Position numbers and translations under genes: made by a program
DNA from: Chloroflexota bacterium
GTDB taxonomy: Bacteria; Chloroflexota; UBA11872
NCBI GenBank assembly: GCA_028873795.1
Contig: JAPPNP010000003.1
Span: 1-63,227 of the forward strand
Direction: 5' to 3'
Length of the DNA: 63,227 nt
Notes under the pieces: model-generated
Database searches by the model: none
What the model was told of the DNA's origin: nothing
Seen by the model: only the letters and a program-made list of their open reading frames with translations
Part shown: in pieces, positions 7,813 to 16,563 of the stretch
How the letters are laid out: the number at the start of each line of letters is the position of its first letter
Numbering within the stretch: position 1 is the first letter of the stretch

Positions 7813-9579
7813 CTAGGCGCCGACATCGAAGCCGAGGGTGTCGTGCGCGCGTGACGCGACGACGGGCTGCACGGCCTTCAGGAAGTCGTCCAACGGCATG
7901 CCCTTGAGGTCCTCGCCGGTGCGCAGACGCACGGAGACGTGTCCCGCGGCGATGTCGCGGTCGCCGGCAATGAGCATGTAGGGCACCTTCTGGAGCTGCG
8001 CGTCGCGGATCTTGCGGTTCATGCGCTCGGACCGCGCGTCAAGCTCGGTGCGGAGCCCGGCGGCCTGCAACCGCTCGATCACTTCCTGGCCGTAGGCCGC
8101 GTGCCGGTCGGCGATGGGGATCACCACGGCCTGCACGGGCGACAACCAGACCGGGAAGGCCCCGGCGAAGTGCTCGATGAGGATGGCCGTGAACCGCTCG
8201 ATCGTCCCCATGATGGCGCGATGGACCATGACGGGACGCTCGCGGCTGCCGTCGGCGGCCTCGTAGCTGATGTCGAACCGCTCGGGCAGATTGAAGTCCA
8301 CCTGGATGGTCGTGAGCTGCCAGGTGCGGCCGATGGCGTCGACCAGATGCACGTCGATCTTGGGTCCGTAGAAGGCCGCCTCGCCAGGGACGCGGCGGAA
8401 CTCGAGACCGTGGCGGTCCAAGGCCTCGACCAGTCCCCGCTCGGCCAGCTCCCACAGCTCGTCGTCCCCGGCGTATTTGTCGCGGTCGTCGTCGGCGCGC
8501 ACGCTCACGTCGATGGCGTAGTCCGAAAATCCGAACGTGCCCAGGATCATCTGGGTGAGGTCGATGACGCCGCTGACTTCGTCCACGAACTGGTCCCGGC
8601 GGCAGAAAATGTGGGCGTCGTCCTGCGTCATGCCGCGCACGCGCAGCGCCCCGTGCAGCGTGCCCGAGCGCTCGTAGCGGTAGACGGATCCAAGCTCGCC
8701 CAGGCGCAGCGGCAGGTCGCGGTAGCTGCGCGTGCCCGACGCGAAGATCTGCACGTGGAAGGGGCAGTTCATGGGCTTGTTGATGAAGGTCTGATTCTCC
8801 AGCTCCATCTCCGGGAACAGCCCGTCGGCGAAGAACTGCGTGTGCCCGCTCGTTTCCCACAGCTCCTTGCGGCCGATGTGGGGCGAGTACACGAGGTCGT
8901 AGCCGCGCCGCCGGTGCTCGACGCGCCAGAAGTCTTCCAGCGTTTCGCGGATCACTCCGCCCTTGGGATGCCACAGCACCAGCCCCGCGCCCACGAGCGG
9001 GTTGAAGGAAAACAGGTCGAGCTGACGCGACAGCAGGCGATGGTCGCGCTTCTTGGCCTCTTCGAGCCGTTGCAGATGCGCCTTTAGCTCGGCGCGCGTG
9101 GGAAAGGCCGTGCCGTAGATGCGCTGCAACTGCGGCCGCCGCTCGTCCCCGCGCCAATAGGCGCCGGCGATGGACAGCAGCTTGTAGGCGCCGATTTGGC
9201 CCGTTGATTCGAGGTGCGGCCCGCGGCAGAGGTCGACAAAGGGACCGGACGTGTAGGTGGTGAGCGTTTCGTCGGGCGGCAGGTCGTCGATGAGCTCGAG
9301 CTTGAATGACTGGCCCTGCTCGCGGAATTGCTCGAGCAATTCGGCGCGTTCGTGCTCGGCGTACTCGAAGGGATAGTCCGCCGCCACGTGCTTGCGCATC
9401 AGCGCTTCGAACTGCTTCAAGTCGTCCGGCGTGAGCGCGCGCGGGAGCAGGAAGTCGTAGTAGAAACCCTCGTCCGTCGGCGGTCCGATGCCGAGCTCGG
9501 CGTCTGGAAAGACGTCGAGCACGGCTGTGGCCAGCACGTGCGCGGCGGAGTGCCGCATGCGATATAGCGTGTCGTTCAT
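7813..9579 (-). CDS. thrS: Threonyl-tRNA synthetase, short form without TGS domain
   Basis: ThrRS charges tRNA-Thr. This version has 588 aa against about 640 in E. coli, because it starts directly in the editing domain: MNDTLYRMRHSAAH carries the HxxxH motif at residues 10-14, and the GPFVDLCRGPH segment supplies the Cys/His partner. The class II core follows, with motif 2 (YRYERSGTLHGALRVRG) and motif 3 (GTIERFTAILIEHF), and the anticodon-binding domain lies at the C-terminus. The N-terminal TGS (N1) domain is absent. The ATG at 9579 is preceded by a leader with a hairpin terminator and a small ORF, which suggests transcription attenuation (see 9626-9756). Confidence 0.96.
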   Translation of the reverse strand: MNDTLYRMRHSAAHVLATAVLDVFPDAELGIGPPTDEGFYYDFLLPRALTPDDLKQFEALMRKHVAADYPFEYAEHERAELLEQFREQGQSFKLELIDDLPPDETLTTYTSGPFVDLCRGPHLESTGQIGAYKLLSIAGAYWRGDERRPQLQRIYGTAFPTRAELKAHLQRLEEAKKRDHRLLSRQLDLFSFNPLVGAGLVLWHPKGGVIRETLEDFWRVEHRRRGYDLVYSPHIGRKELWETSGHTQFFADGLFPEMELENQTFINKPMNCPFHVQIFASGTRSYRDLPLRLGELGSVYRYERSGTLHGALRVRGMTQDDAHIFCRRDQFVDEVSGVIDLTQMILGTFGFSDYAIDVSVRADDDRDKYAGDDELWELAERGLVEALDRHGLEFRRVPGEAAFYGPKIDVHLVDAIGRTWQLTTIQVDFNLPERFDISYEAADGSRERPVMVHRAIMGTIERFTAILIEHFAGAFPVWLSPVQAVVIPIADRHAAYGQEVIERLQAAGLRTELDARSERMNRKIRDAQLQKVPYMLIAGDRDIAAGHVSVRLRTGEDLKGMPLDDFLKAVQPVVASRAHDTLGFDVGA

Positions 9580-9625
9580 GGGAGAGATCTTTCGTCAGGT
9601 AAGGGGCGGGTCGAACCCGGCCGGG

Positions 9626-9653
9626 AAAACAAAATCGCCCGGCGGAGCCGGGC
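9626..9653 (-). terminator. Intrinsic terminator in the thrS leader
   Basis: Read on the minus strand, GCCCGGC-TCC-GCCGGGC is a perfect 7-bp hairpin followed by GATTTTGTTTT. It lies 46 bases before the thrS start and after the leader ORF, so it is placed as an attenuator rather than a gene-end terminator. Confidence 0.8.
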
Positions 9654-9656
9654 GTG

Positions 9657-9697
9657 GCCCCCGCGGCGCGGCGCTCTAGCCGCGGCCCGGCGGGGGC
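9657..9697 (-). promoter_or_regulatory. Leader hairpin competing with the thrS terminator
   Basis: The outer arms GCCCCCG/CGGGGGC and inner arms CGCGGC/GCCGCG form a strong stem-loop directly after the leader ORF. Its 5' side contains GCCGGGC (9691-9685), exactly complementary to GCCCGGC, the 5' arm of the terminator. Pairing of these two would form an antiterminator, so the region can adopt two mutually exclusive structures. Confidence 0.65.
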
Positions 9698-9756
9698 TAG
9701 GCAGTGACGCGGATCTCACGCAGTGGCGTGCAAATGCTTCGACTGCAAATGACCAT
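9697..9756 (-). CDS. Putative thrS leader peptide (19 aa)
   Basis: A 19-codon ORF encodes MVICSRSICTPLREIRVTA. It starts 12 bases after the obg stop codon and ends at a TAG whose downstream footprint covers the antiterminator strand. It has Thr codons at positions 10 and 18, the latter just before the stop, plus three Ile, two Cys and three Arg codons, so Thr is not strongly enriched. No clear Shine-Dalgarno sequence is visible; translation may be coupled to obg. The peptide is likely a ribosome-position sensor, not a functional protein. Confidence 0.5.
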   Translation of the reverse strand: MVICSRSICTPLREIRVTA

Positions 9757-9768
9757 GGCGGGATGCTA

Positions 9769-11067
9769 TCACAGCCCCTCGGCCTCCCATTCGAACTCCA
9801 ATTCGCCGATCACCACGGTGTCGCCGGGCCTGGCGCCGGCGTCCTCCAGGCGAACCGTGACGCCGCTGCGGTCGAGTCGACGCTGGAAATAGTCGACGGC
9901 GTCCTGCGTGTTGAGATTGAGCTGCCGCGCCAGCCGCTCCAGCGCAGGGTCGCGGATGACGTAGGCCCCGTCGGCGCGACGAAACAGGCGCGGCGCGTCG
10001 TGTACCGGTTCGGGGCGAAGCACGGGCGGGGCCGTCACCAGTGGACGAGCCGGCTCCGGAGCTTCGGCCAGCGTGCGCAGCGTGCGCTGAATGAGCGTCG
10101 CGATACCGTCGCCGGTGGCCGCCGACACCGCCACCGGCTCGTTCCCGCGCGCACGGCATTCCGCGGCAAAGTCGCTCCACCCGGCACGCGACTCGGCAAG
10201 GTCGATCTTGTTGAAGGCCACGATCTGCGGTCGCGACTCCAACCCGGCGCCGTGGCTTGCCAGTTCGTGATCGATGGCGTCCAGGGCTTCGAGCGGCGGT
10301 CGCTCCAGGCCCGAGCCGTCCACCACGTGAATGAGCACGCGCGAGCGCCTGGCGTGGCGCAGGAACTGCGCGCCGAGTCCCGCTCCCTCGCTGGCGCCCT
10401 CGATCAGGCCCGGCAGATCGGCGACGACTATGTGCGTGTCGCTGGCCACGACGACGCCCAAGACGGGTTGCAGCGTGGTGAAGGGATACGGCGCGACCTT
10501 CGGCCGGGCGTCGCTGATTCGGGTCAAGAGCGAGGACTTGCCCGCATTGGGCGCGCCGACCAGTCCAACGTCGGCAATCAACTCGAGCTCCAGGCGCAGA
10601 CGGCATTCGTCGCCATCCGCGCCGCGCAGGGCAAGGTCGGGCGCCGTGAAGCGCGACGACTTGAAACGCGCGTTGCCGCGCCCGCCCTGCCCGCCGTGGG
10701 CGACGACTTCGACCTGGTCGACCTCCACCAGGTCGTGGAGCACCTGCGAGGTCGCATCGTCGTACACCACCGTGCCGAGCGGGACGTCGATGGTGGCGGG
10801 CTTGCCGTCCCGTCCCTGGCGCAGGCTGCGCTGGCCGGGCGCGCCGTTGCCGGCGATGAAGCGATGCCGGTATTGCAGATGCGTGAGGGCGTGCAGGTTC
10901 TCGCGCGCCCGGATCAGGACATGGCCGCCACGGCCGCCGTCGCCGCCGTCGGGCCCGCCGAGCGGCACGTGCTTCTCGCGGCGAAAGCTCGCCGCGCCGT
11001 CGCCACCGCGCCCGGCACGCACGTAGACGCGGGCGTGGTCGAAGAAATTAGCGGTGGAATCGGGCAT
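9769..11067 (-). CDS. obg: Obg/CgtA family ribosome-associated GTPase
   Basis: Obg GTPases assist 50S subunit assembly and stress signalling. The 432-aa product has the Gly-rich Obg fold at the N-terminus (FFDHARVYVRAGRGGDG and GGPDGGDGGRGGHV). A G domain follows with P-loop GAPNAGKSS, switch I PYPFTTL, DLPGLIEGAS and NKIDL. A C-terminal OCT domain of about 70 residues is also present (from about residue 355). It is the first visible gene of the minus-strand run obg-leader-thrS. Confidence 0.96.
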   Translation of the reverse strand: MPDSTANFFDHARVYVRAGRGGDGAASFRREKHVPLGGPDGGDGGRGGHVLIRARENLHALTHLQYRHRFIAGNGAPGQRSLRQGRDGKPATIDVPLGTVVYDDATSQVLHDLVEVDQVEVVAHGGQGGRGNARFKSSRFTAPDLALRGADGDECRLRLELELIADVGLVGAPNAGKSSLLTRISDARPKVAPYPFTTLQPVLGVVVASDTHIVVADLPGLIEGASEGAGLGAQFLRHARRSRVLIHVVDGSGLERPPLEALDAIDHELASHGAGLESRPQIVAFNKIDLAESRAGWSDFAAECRARGNEPVAVSAATGDGIATLIQRTLRTLAEAPEPARPLVTAPPVLRPEPVHDAPRLFRRADGAYVIRDPALERLARQLNLNTQDAVDYFQRRLDRSGVTVRLEDAGARPGDTVVIGELEFEWEAEGL

Positions 11068-11172
11068 GGGTACGGCCCGGCTGCGGCGTAGGTCAATTCT
11101 GCCGCACGCGCTTGGTCCGAGGCGCCGGAGGCGCCGGGCTAAACTTTGACCACGTCACGCCCAGAGGAATTC

Positions 11173-11874
11173 ATGCGCATTCTCGCCCTGGCCGCATCGC
11201 CCGGCGACGCCGAGATGTGCTGCGGCGGCACGCTGGCGCGCGTGACGGCCCTGCGGGGGGCCGTGGCGATTTGCACGCTGGGCAACGGCAACAGCCTGGG
11301 CAGTGACCTGACGCCGCGGGAGCTGGCCGACACGCACCGCGCCGAAGCCGAGGCCGCGGCTGAGTCCCTGGGCGCGAAGCTGTTCTGGTTCGGCCACTCG
11401 GACTTCAGCGTGGCCAACGATGCGGTGACCCGGATGCAACTGGTGGAGGTGCTGCGAACGTTTCGGCCCAACGCGCTGCTCGCCCCGGCGTCGGTGGACG
11501 CGCACCACGACCTGCGCGACGCGTGGCGCTTGGCGCTGGATGCGGCGCACCTGGCGGCGGCGCCCAGCGCCCGCACGGAGCAGGATCCGCTGGACGCGCC
11601 GCCCGCGGTGTGCGCCTATCAGCCGCGATGGCTCGAGGGCTTCAAGCCCGATACCTACGTGGACGTAAGCGACACGATCGACGCCAAGCAGGCGGCCATC
11701 GCGCACCTCAAGACGCTGGCGCAGTGGTACATGGCGCAGCGGGGCATCGACATCGCCGAGGCGGCCGAGACGGTGTCGGCGTATCGCGGACTCCAGGCTG
11801 GCGTGGACTTTGCCGAGGCGTTCGCGGTGACGCCAATCGCCGGTCGAGCGGCGACGACTCGGATCCTCCCGTAA
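11173..11874 (+). CDS. PIG-L/LmbE family deacetylase
   Basis: This family are zinc-dependent N-acetylglucosaminide-type deacetylases. The 233-aa product has the Rossmann-like start MRILALAASPGDAEMCCGGT. In the usual PHPDD(A/E) motif the first His is replaced (ASPGDAE), which may alter zinc binding. The second motif DAHHDLRDAW is intact and contributes metal ligands. The start is the ATG at 11173 with AGAGGA seven bases upstream. It is followed after 10 bp by dinG. The substrate cannot be told. Confidence 0.82.
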   Translation: MRILALAASPGDAEMCCGGTLARVTALRGAVAICTLGNGNSLGSDLTPRELADTHRAEAEAAAESLGAKLFWFGHSDFSVANDAVTRMQLVEVLRTFRPNALLAPASVDAHHDLRDAWRLALDAAHLAAAPSARTEQDPLDAPPAVCAYQPRWLEGFKPDTYVDVSDTIDAKQAAIAHLKTLAQWYMAQRGIDIAEAAETVSAYRGLQAGVDFAEAFAVTPIAGRAATTRILP

Positions 11875-11884
11875 CGGCAACCGT

Positions 11885-13810
11885 GTGAACGGCCCGACAC
11901 CCGGCCGTCAGCAGCTGGACCGGTTATTCGGCGCAGGCGGCGGCCTGGCGCGGTTGCTGCCCGAATACGAGACCCGCACCTGCCAACTCCAGATGGCCGA
12001 GTTCGTGGAAGGCGCGCTGGCCGCCGGACAGCATGCGCTGGTCGAAGCGGGCACGGGCACCGGCAAGTCGCTGGCCTACCTGGCGCCGCTGCTGCGCTCG
12101 AAGTCGCAGGCCATCGTGAGCACGGCCACCAAGGCGTTGCAGGATCAACTCTGGTTCCACGACCTGCCGTTGGCGGTCCGGCTCACAGGCGAGCAACCGG
12201 TGGTGGCGCGCTTGAAGGGCCGCGCCAACTACCTGTGCCTGCTGTCGCTGGATGCCCAGGCGCGCATGCCGGACGCGGCAATCGTGGGCCACATTCCCGA
12301 GGTGCGGGCGTGGGCGGAGCGCACGACCAGCGGCGACATGGACGAGCTGGGCGAGGGCGCGACGCCGGTGGTGCGGGCGACGCTGACGCGCGGAACCGAG
12401 ACCTGCGAGGGTCGTCTGTGCCCCTTCGTGCGCGAGTGCTGGGCGGAGAAGGCGCGGGCACAGGCCGCCGACGCCCAGATTGTGATCACCAATCACCACC
12501 TGGTGCTGGTGGACGCCAAGCTCCGATCGGTGGACGACGATGACGGCACCGGCATGCCGCTTCCGCAGGGCGCGCCGGCGGTCCTGGACGAGGCGCACAC
12601 GCTGGAGGATGCGGCGACCTCGGTGTTCGCGGCCGAGATCGATTCCGGCCGCGCCTCGCGCATGCTCAACACGCGGCGGGTGATCGACGCGGTTGGACGC
12701 GGCCGCGCTGGGACCATTCGGGCCGCGCTGGAGGCGTCCACGGCGGCGTTCGCCCAGGTCGAGCGCACGCTCGGGCCCGGCCGCACGCCGATCGGGGAAG
12801 AGGTGCCCGCCGGAGTCCAACTCGCGGAGCGGACGACCGAGCTGGCCGAGGCGGTGGGCGAGGTTGCCGATGGCGAGGAGAGCGCCTGGTTGAGCCGCCG
12901 GCTCCGCGAGCTGGCGATGGACGCGGACCGCGTCTTTCGCGTCGGCGATCCGGATTGGGTGCACTACGCCGAGCGGTCGGACGAGCGCGGCATCGTGGCG
13001 ACGGCTGCGCCAATCGACGTGGCGCGGACGTTCAGGCAGCTGGTGGCGGATCGACGACAGGTGATCGGCACGTCGGCGACGCTCACCGTGGGCGGCTCGT
13101 TCGCCTACGTGGCCGACCGCCTGGGTCTCGCCGGCGCGGAAGGGATGGTCACCGAGCCGGCGTTCGACTACCGGCGCCAGGCGCTGCTGTATCTGCCGCG
13201 CGACATGCCGGCGCCTCCCAGCGGTGGGGCCGCGTCCGACGCGTACGCTGGCGCCGTCGCCGCCCGCATCGAGGCGCTGGTGCAGGCTTCGGGCGGCGGC
13301 GCCTTCTGCCTCTTCACCAGCCATCGGGCGCTGCGCGACGCGTGGCGCCGGCTCTCGGGCCGGCTGGCGTTTCCCGTGCTCCGCCAGGGCCAAGCGCCGA
13401 CGCCGGTGCTGCTGGACCAGTTCCGCGCGGCGGGCAATGCCGTCCTCTTCGGCACGCGGTCGTTCTGGGAAGGCGTCGACGTGCCGGGTGAGGCGCTGAG
13501 CCTGGTCATCATCACGCGGTTGCCGTTCGCCGTGCCCGACGATCCGGTCATCGCCGCGCGCACGTTTCGCCTGCGGGTCGAGGGCCGCGATTGGTTTGGC
13601 GAGTTCGCTTTGCCGCGCGCGACGCTGCTGCTCAAGCAGGGCGTGGGGCGGCTGATTCGGTCGACCCAGGACCGCGGCGTGGTGGCCATCCTCGACTCGA
13701 GGCTGACCACCCGCCGCTACGGCGCCCTGGTGCTGGACTCGCTGCCGCCCGCGCGGCGCACCGACGAGCTGGCCGACGTCTACCGCTTCTTCAGGTCACG
13801 CGGCCGCTAG
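11885..13810 (+). CDS. dinG: DinG-type XPD-family DNA helicase
   Basis: The 641-aa protein has Walker A AGTGTGKSLAYLAP (residues 55-68) and a DEAH box in AVLDEAHTLEDAA. Between them a four-Cys iron-sulfur signature is present (CEGRLCPFVREC and an earlier Cys), as in XPD/DinG 5'-3' helicases that unwind R-loops and damaged DNA. The C-terminal helicase motifs include FGTRSFWEGVDVPGE and LLLKQGVGRLIRS. It lacks a fused exonuclease domain. It starts at a GTG at 11885. Its TAG overlaps the stop of the convergent SIMPL gene at CTAG. Confidence 0.9.
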   Translation: MNGPTPGRQQLDRLFGAGGGLARLLPEYETRTCQLQMAEFVEGALAAGQHALVEAGTGTGKSLAYLAPLLRSKSQAIVSTATKALQDQLWFHDLPLAVRLTGEQPVVARLKGRANYLCLLSLDAQARMPDAAIVGHIPEVRAWAERTTSGDMDELGEGATPVVRATLTRGTETCEGRLCPFVRECWAEKARAQAADAQIVITNHHLVLVDAKLRSVDDDDGTGMPLPQGAPAVLDEAHTLEDAATSVFAAEIDSGRASRMLNTRRVIDAVGRGRAGTIRAALEASTAAFAQVERTLGPGRTPIGEEVPAGVQLAERTTELAEAVGEVADGEESAWLSRRLRELAMDADRVFRVGDPDWVHYAERSDERGIVATAAPIDVARTFRQLVADRRQVIGTSATLTVGGSFAYVADRLGLAGAEGMVTEPAFDYRRQALLYLPRDMPAPPSGGAASDAYAGAVAARIEALVQASGGGAFCLFTSHRALRDAWRRLSGRLAFPVLRQGQAPTPVLLDQFRAAGNAVLFGTRSFWEGVDVPGEALSLVIITRLPFAVPDDPVIAARTFRLRVEGRDWFGEFALPRATLLLKQGVGRLIRSTQDRGVVAILDSRLTTRRYGALVLDSLPPARRTDELADVYRFFRSRGR

Positions 13811-14592
13811 CTCTCTTCGGAGTCGTCGTCCTCCATTCCGTCGTCCATGTCGGGCAGCTCGATGTCGAACGTGATGTTCACGGACACGCGAATTGTGAAG
13901 TCGCCAGGGGATACCGGCACGCTCCCGCCGGCGGACTCCAGCATGACCGCTCGTTCAACGCGGGCCGTCTGCGGGAATCCGCCCGAGATCTCGGCGATGT
14001 GCCGCGGGCTGCCGACGGTGACCCCCAGCCGATCGGCCAATTGCTCGGCCTTGGCGACCGCGTTGTCGACGGCGGCGTCGCGCGCGGCCTCTTCCAGGGC
14101 CTGGGTGTCTTCCACGCCGAAGGAAATCCCGCGCACGGTGTTGGCGCCGGCTCCGAGCGCCGCGCCCAACACGTCGCCGGTCACGTCGATGTCCCGCACG
14201 CGAACGGAGATCTGGTTGGCCACGTGGTAGAGGAAGTTTCCGGTCGGGCCGTCTTCGTCATAGATCTGCTCGACCCACATGTTGAAGCTGCGCGTCTGGA
14301 TGTCGTCCTCGGCGACGTCCAGATCGGTCAGCGCCTCGATGACGCTTTGCATCGTCGACGTGTTGTCGTCGATGGCGGTCTTCGGATCTTCGTCGATCGT
14401 CTCAACGCCGAGCTGGATGTCGACGATGTCGGGAGCCGCGGACGCCGCACCGTCACCATTCACCGTGAGGGTGCGCGGGGGCTCCAAGTACGCCGCTTTA
14501 TCTGACTCAGCGCCGACGACGGCGACGCTGCCGATGACCGCGGCCAGCGCCAGGATGGCGATGGCCAGGGTGACTCGCGCACGGTTCAACAT
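13807..14592 (-). CDS. SIMPL (DUF541) domain exported protein
   Basis: The 261-aa product begins with a signal anchor (residues 4-28, LNRARVTLAIAILALAAVIG). It is followed by the SIMPL/DUF541 fold: RTLTVNGDGAASAAPDIVDIQLGVET, then the long conserved GFGVED-like and AKAEQLADRLGV segments. Family members are periplasmic or surface proteins; one is an IRAK-binding partner in animals and others form oligomers, but the bacterial role is unclear. The start is the ATG at 14592, with AAGGAG 6-7 bases upstream. The C-terminus is acidic (DMDDGMEDDDSEES). Confidence 0.88.
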   Translation of the reverse strand: MLNRARVTLAIAILALAAVIGSVAVVGAESDKAAYLEPPRTLTVNGDGAASAAPDIVDIQLGVETIDEDPKTAIDDNTSTMQSVIEALTDLDVAEDDIQTRSFNMWVEQIYDEDGPTGNFLYHVANQISVRVRDIDVTGDVLGAALGAGANTVRGISFGVEDTQALEEAARDAAVDNAVAKAEQLADRLGVTVGSPRHIAEISGGFPQTARVERAVMLESAGGSVPVSPGDFTIRVSVNITFDIELPDMDDGMEDDDSEES

Positions 14593-14771
14593 CTCCAGCT
14601 CCTTCGGTGGAAGACGGCGGGCGCCGTCCTCAAGAGAGTACGCCCAACGGTCACATTTCGTTCCCGCAAATGTCGGGAATGCCACGGAACGCCTCCGCGA
14701 CGGGAGGCAACGTCTCGAGCATCGCGCAGGGCCGGGGACCGCCCTTCCGCAGGAGTTCTAGGGCAGCGGCG

Positions 14772-14996
14772 CTAGCAGCCGCAGGCGCCGCCGCAGCAGC
14801 TTGGGCCCGCGTTGTAGGTGGGCTGCGATTCGGCGCCGCCGGACGATGAGGCGCCGACCATGGCCAGCGCGTGGTAGACGCGGCGCACACGATTGCTCCG
14901 GCAGGACGTGCAAACGACCGGACTCTCGTCCGTCATGCTGCGGCGAATATCAAACACGTCGCCGCACTTTTCGCATTCGTACGTATAGGCCGGCAT
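14772..14996 (-). CDS. FmdB-family zinc ribbon protein
   Basis: This 74-aa protein has the classic start MPAYTYECEKCGDVFD and four zinc-ligand Cys at 8, 11, 29 and 32 (CEKC, CTSC). It ends in a Cys/Gly tail, SCCGGACGC. The start is the ATG at 14996 with GGAGG upstream. Members are putative regulatory zinc ribbons of unproven function, often seen beside central metabolic genes. It lies divergent to apt. Confidence 0.9.
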   Translation of the reverse strand: MPAYTYECEKCGDVFDIRRSMTDESPVVCTSCRSNRVRRVYHALAMVGASSSGGAESQPTYNAGPSCCGGACGC

Positions 14997-15136
14997 GCAA
15001 GCCTCCAGAGTTGGACCGCCAGCGCCAGAGTATACGCCGCACGCGAGGGGCCATTGGAGCGTGCCATGATGCCGCCTCGGAGCCCCTGCGAGCCGCCGTT
15101 CGCGGGCGGGTGGCACATGAAGAGGAGCCCACGCTC

Positions 15137-15652
15137 ATGGACCTGGAGCGGTTCATTCGTGACATCCCGGATTTCCCGAAGCCGGGAATCATGTTCAAGG
15201 ACATCACGCCGCTGCTGCGGCATCCGGACGCGCTGCGCGAAGGCATCGACCAGCTTGTGGCGCCCTATCGGGAAGCGCCGCCGGACGTTCTGGTGGCGGT
15301 GGAGGCGCGGGGATTCTTGTTTGCGGCGGCCGCCGCCGTTCAGTTGGGTTGCGGCGTGGTGCCGGTGCGCAAGCCGGGCAAACTGCCGGCCGCCACCCAC
15401 CAGATCACCTACGAGCTGGAATATGGCAGCGACACGCTGGAAATCCATCGCGATGCGCTGCGGGCCGGTGACCGCGTGGTGGTGATGGACGACCTGCTGG
15501 CGACCGGCGGGACCACGGCGGCGGCCCTGCAACTGGTCCGCGAGCTCGGCGCCGAGGTGGTTGGCAGCGCGTTCCTGATCGAGCTGGTGTTCCTGAAGGG
15601 CCGGGCGCAGCTCGACGACCACCCCGTGCACAGCGTGATTCGCATCGAGTGA
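15137..15652 (+). CDS. apt: Adenine phosphoribosyltransferase
   Basis: Apt salvages adenine with PRPP to give AMP. The 171-aa product has the family N-terminus FIRDIPDFPKPGIMFKDITP, the EARGFLFA loop, and the PRPP-binding motif VVMDDLLATGGT. The start is the ATG at 15137 behind GAGGAG. The stop TGA overlaps the GTG start of the glycosylase gene (GTGA), so the two are coupled. Confidence 0.96.
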   Translation: MDLERFIRDIPDFPKPGIMFKDITPLLRHPDALREGIDQLVAPYREAPPDVLVAVEARGFLFAAAAAVQLGCGVVPVRKPGKLPAATHQITYELEYGSDTLEIHRDALRAGDRVVVMDDLLATGGTTAAALQLVRELGAEVVGSAFLIELVFLKGRAQLDDHPVHSVIRIE

Positions 15653-16464
15653 AGCTCCCCTCGCCGGCGGAGCTCACCGAACGGCTGGACCCGCTGCTCG
15701 ACGTGCTGGCGGACCACTTTGGCCCGCAGCGGTGGTGGACCGATACCGACCCGTTCGAGGTGATCGCCGGCGCGCTGCTGGTGCAGAACACCGCATGGGC
15801 GGGGGCGGCGAAGGCGACCGAGAACCTGCGAGCCGCCGGCGCGCTGTCGGTCGACGGGGTGCTGGGCCTGGACGAGCTGCGGTGCCAGGAGTTGGTGCGT
15901 CCGAGCGGGTCCTTTCGGCAGAAGACGGCCAAGCTGAAGGCCTTCGCCGAGCACGTGCGCGAGGCACACGAGGGAGACCTCGGCCGCATGCTGCGCGCCC
16001 CCATGGAACCGCTGCGACGCGAGCTGCTCGGAATCTGGGGCGTTGGGCCGGAGACGGCAGACGCCATCCTGCTCTACGCGGCGCGGAAGCCGAGCTTCGT
16101 GGTCGATACGTACACGCAGCGCGCGTTGGAGCGGCTGGGCGTGATTCCAGGCGGCGCACCGCGGGCGGCGCTGCGCGCGCTGCTCCTGGAGGCGCTGCCG
16201 CAGGACCCGTGGCAGCTCGCCGAGGCGCATGGGCTGTTCGTGCGGCTGGGCAAGTCGCATTGCGGCTCGACGCCGGAGTGCGCCACCTGCCCGCTGCTGC
16301 TGGGTTGCCGGTATGGGAGCGGCGGGAGCTTGCGGGAGGCGGCGTCCCATTCCCGAGGCAGATCGACGCATGTCGGTCATCGCGGTTGCCAAGTGTCTCT
16401 TCACCTGTCATTCCGAACGAACGTGAGGAACCTAAGGACGTTGTGCCTTCTTTCCGCCCCTTAG
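15649..16464 (+). CDS. Endonuclease III-superfamily DNA glycosylase (MagIII-like)
   Basis: This is a helix-hairpin-helix base-excision glycosylase. LLVQNTAWAGAAKA near the N-terminus resembles the 3-methyladenine glycosylase III branch rather than classic Nth. The hairpin LLGIWGVGPETADAILLY (about 126-143) is followed by the catalytic Asp 153 in VVDTYTQR. Four Cys (CGSTPECATCPLLLGC) suit a [4Fe-4S] cluster. It starts at a GTG inside the apt stop. The last ~40 residues are translated from a dispersed 84-bp repeat, so the native C-terminus was probably shorter. Substrate is inferred from similarity only. Confidence 0.85.
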   Translation: MKLPSPAELTERLDPLLDVLADHFGPQRWWTDTDPFEVIAGALLVQNTAWAGAAKATENLRAAGALSVDGVLGLDELRCQELVRPSGSFRQKTAKLKAFAEHVREAHEGDLGRMLRAPMEPLRRELLGIWGVGPETADAILLYAARKPSFVVDTYTQRALERLGVIPGGAPRAALRALLLEALPQDPWQLAEAHGLFVRLGKSHCGSTPECATCPLLLGCRYGSGGSLREAASHSRGRSTHVGHRGCQVSLHLSFRTNVRNLRTLCLLSAP

Positions 16465-16489
16465 ATTCCTCGCTGCGCTCGGAAAGACA
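16406..16489. repeat. 84-bp inverted-repeat element, copy 2
   Basis: Same length and layout as the element at 3118-3201, with arms TGTCATTCCGAACGAACGTGA... and ...CGCTCGGAAAGACA. The glycosylase reading frame runs into it and stops inside it. Shorter fragments of the arm (CAGAATGACAGGA) recur just downstream to about 16520. Confidence 0.85.
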
Positions 16490-16563
16490 GGAGAGGGCGC
16501 TCAGAATGACAGGAGGGGGCGCTCGGGATGAGAGGAGCGGCACTCGGGATGAGAGGAAACGGC

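Noticed and set aside
9601-9625. GGGTTCGACCC on the minus strand, similar to a tRNA T-arm, just upstream of thrS
   Set aside because: There is no 7-base loop with 5-bp stem, no acceptor pairing and no anticodon arm around it; it is part of the leader.
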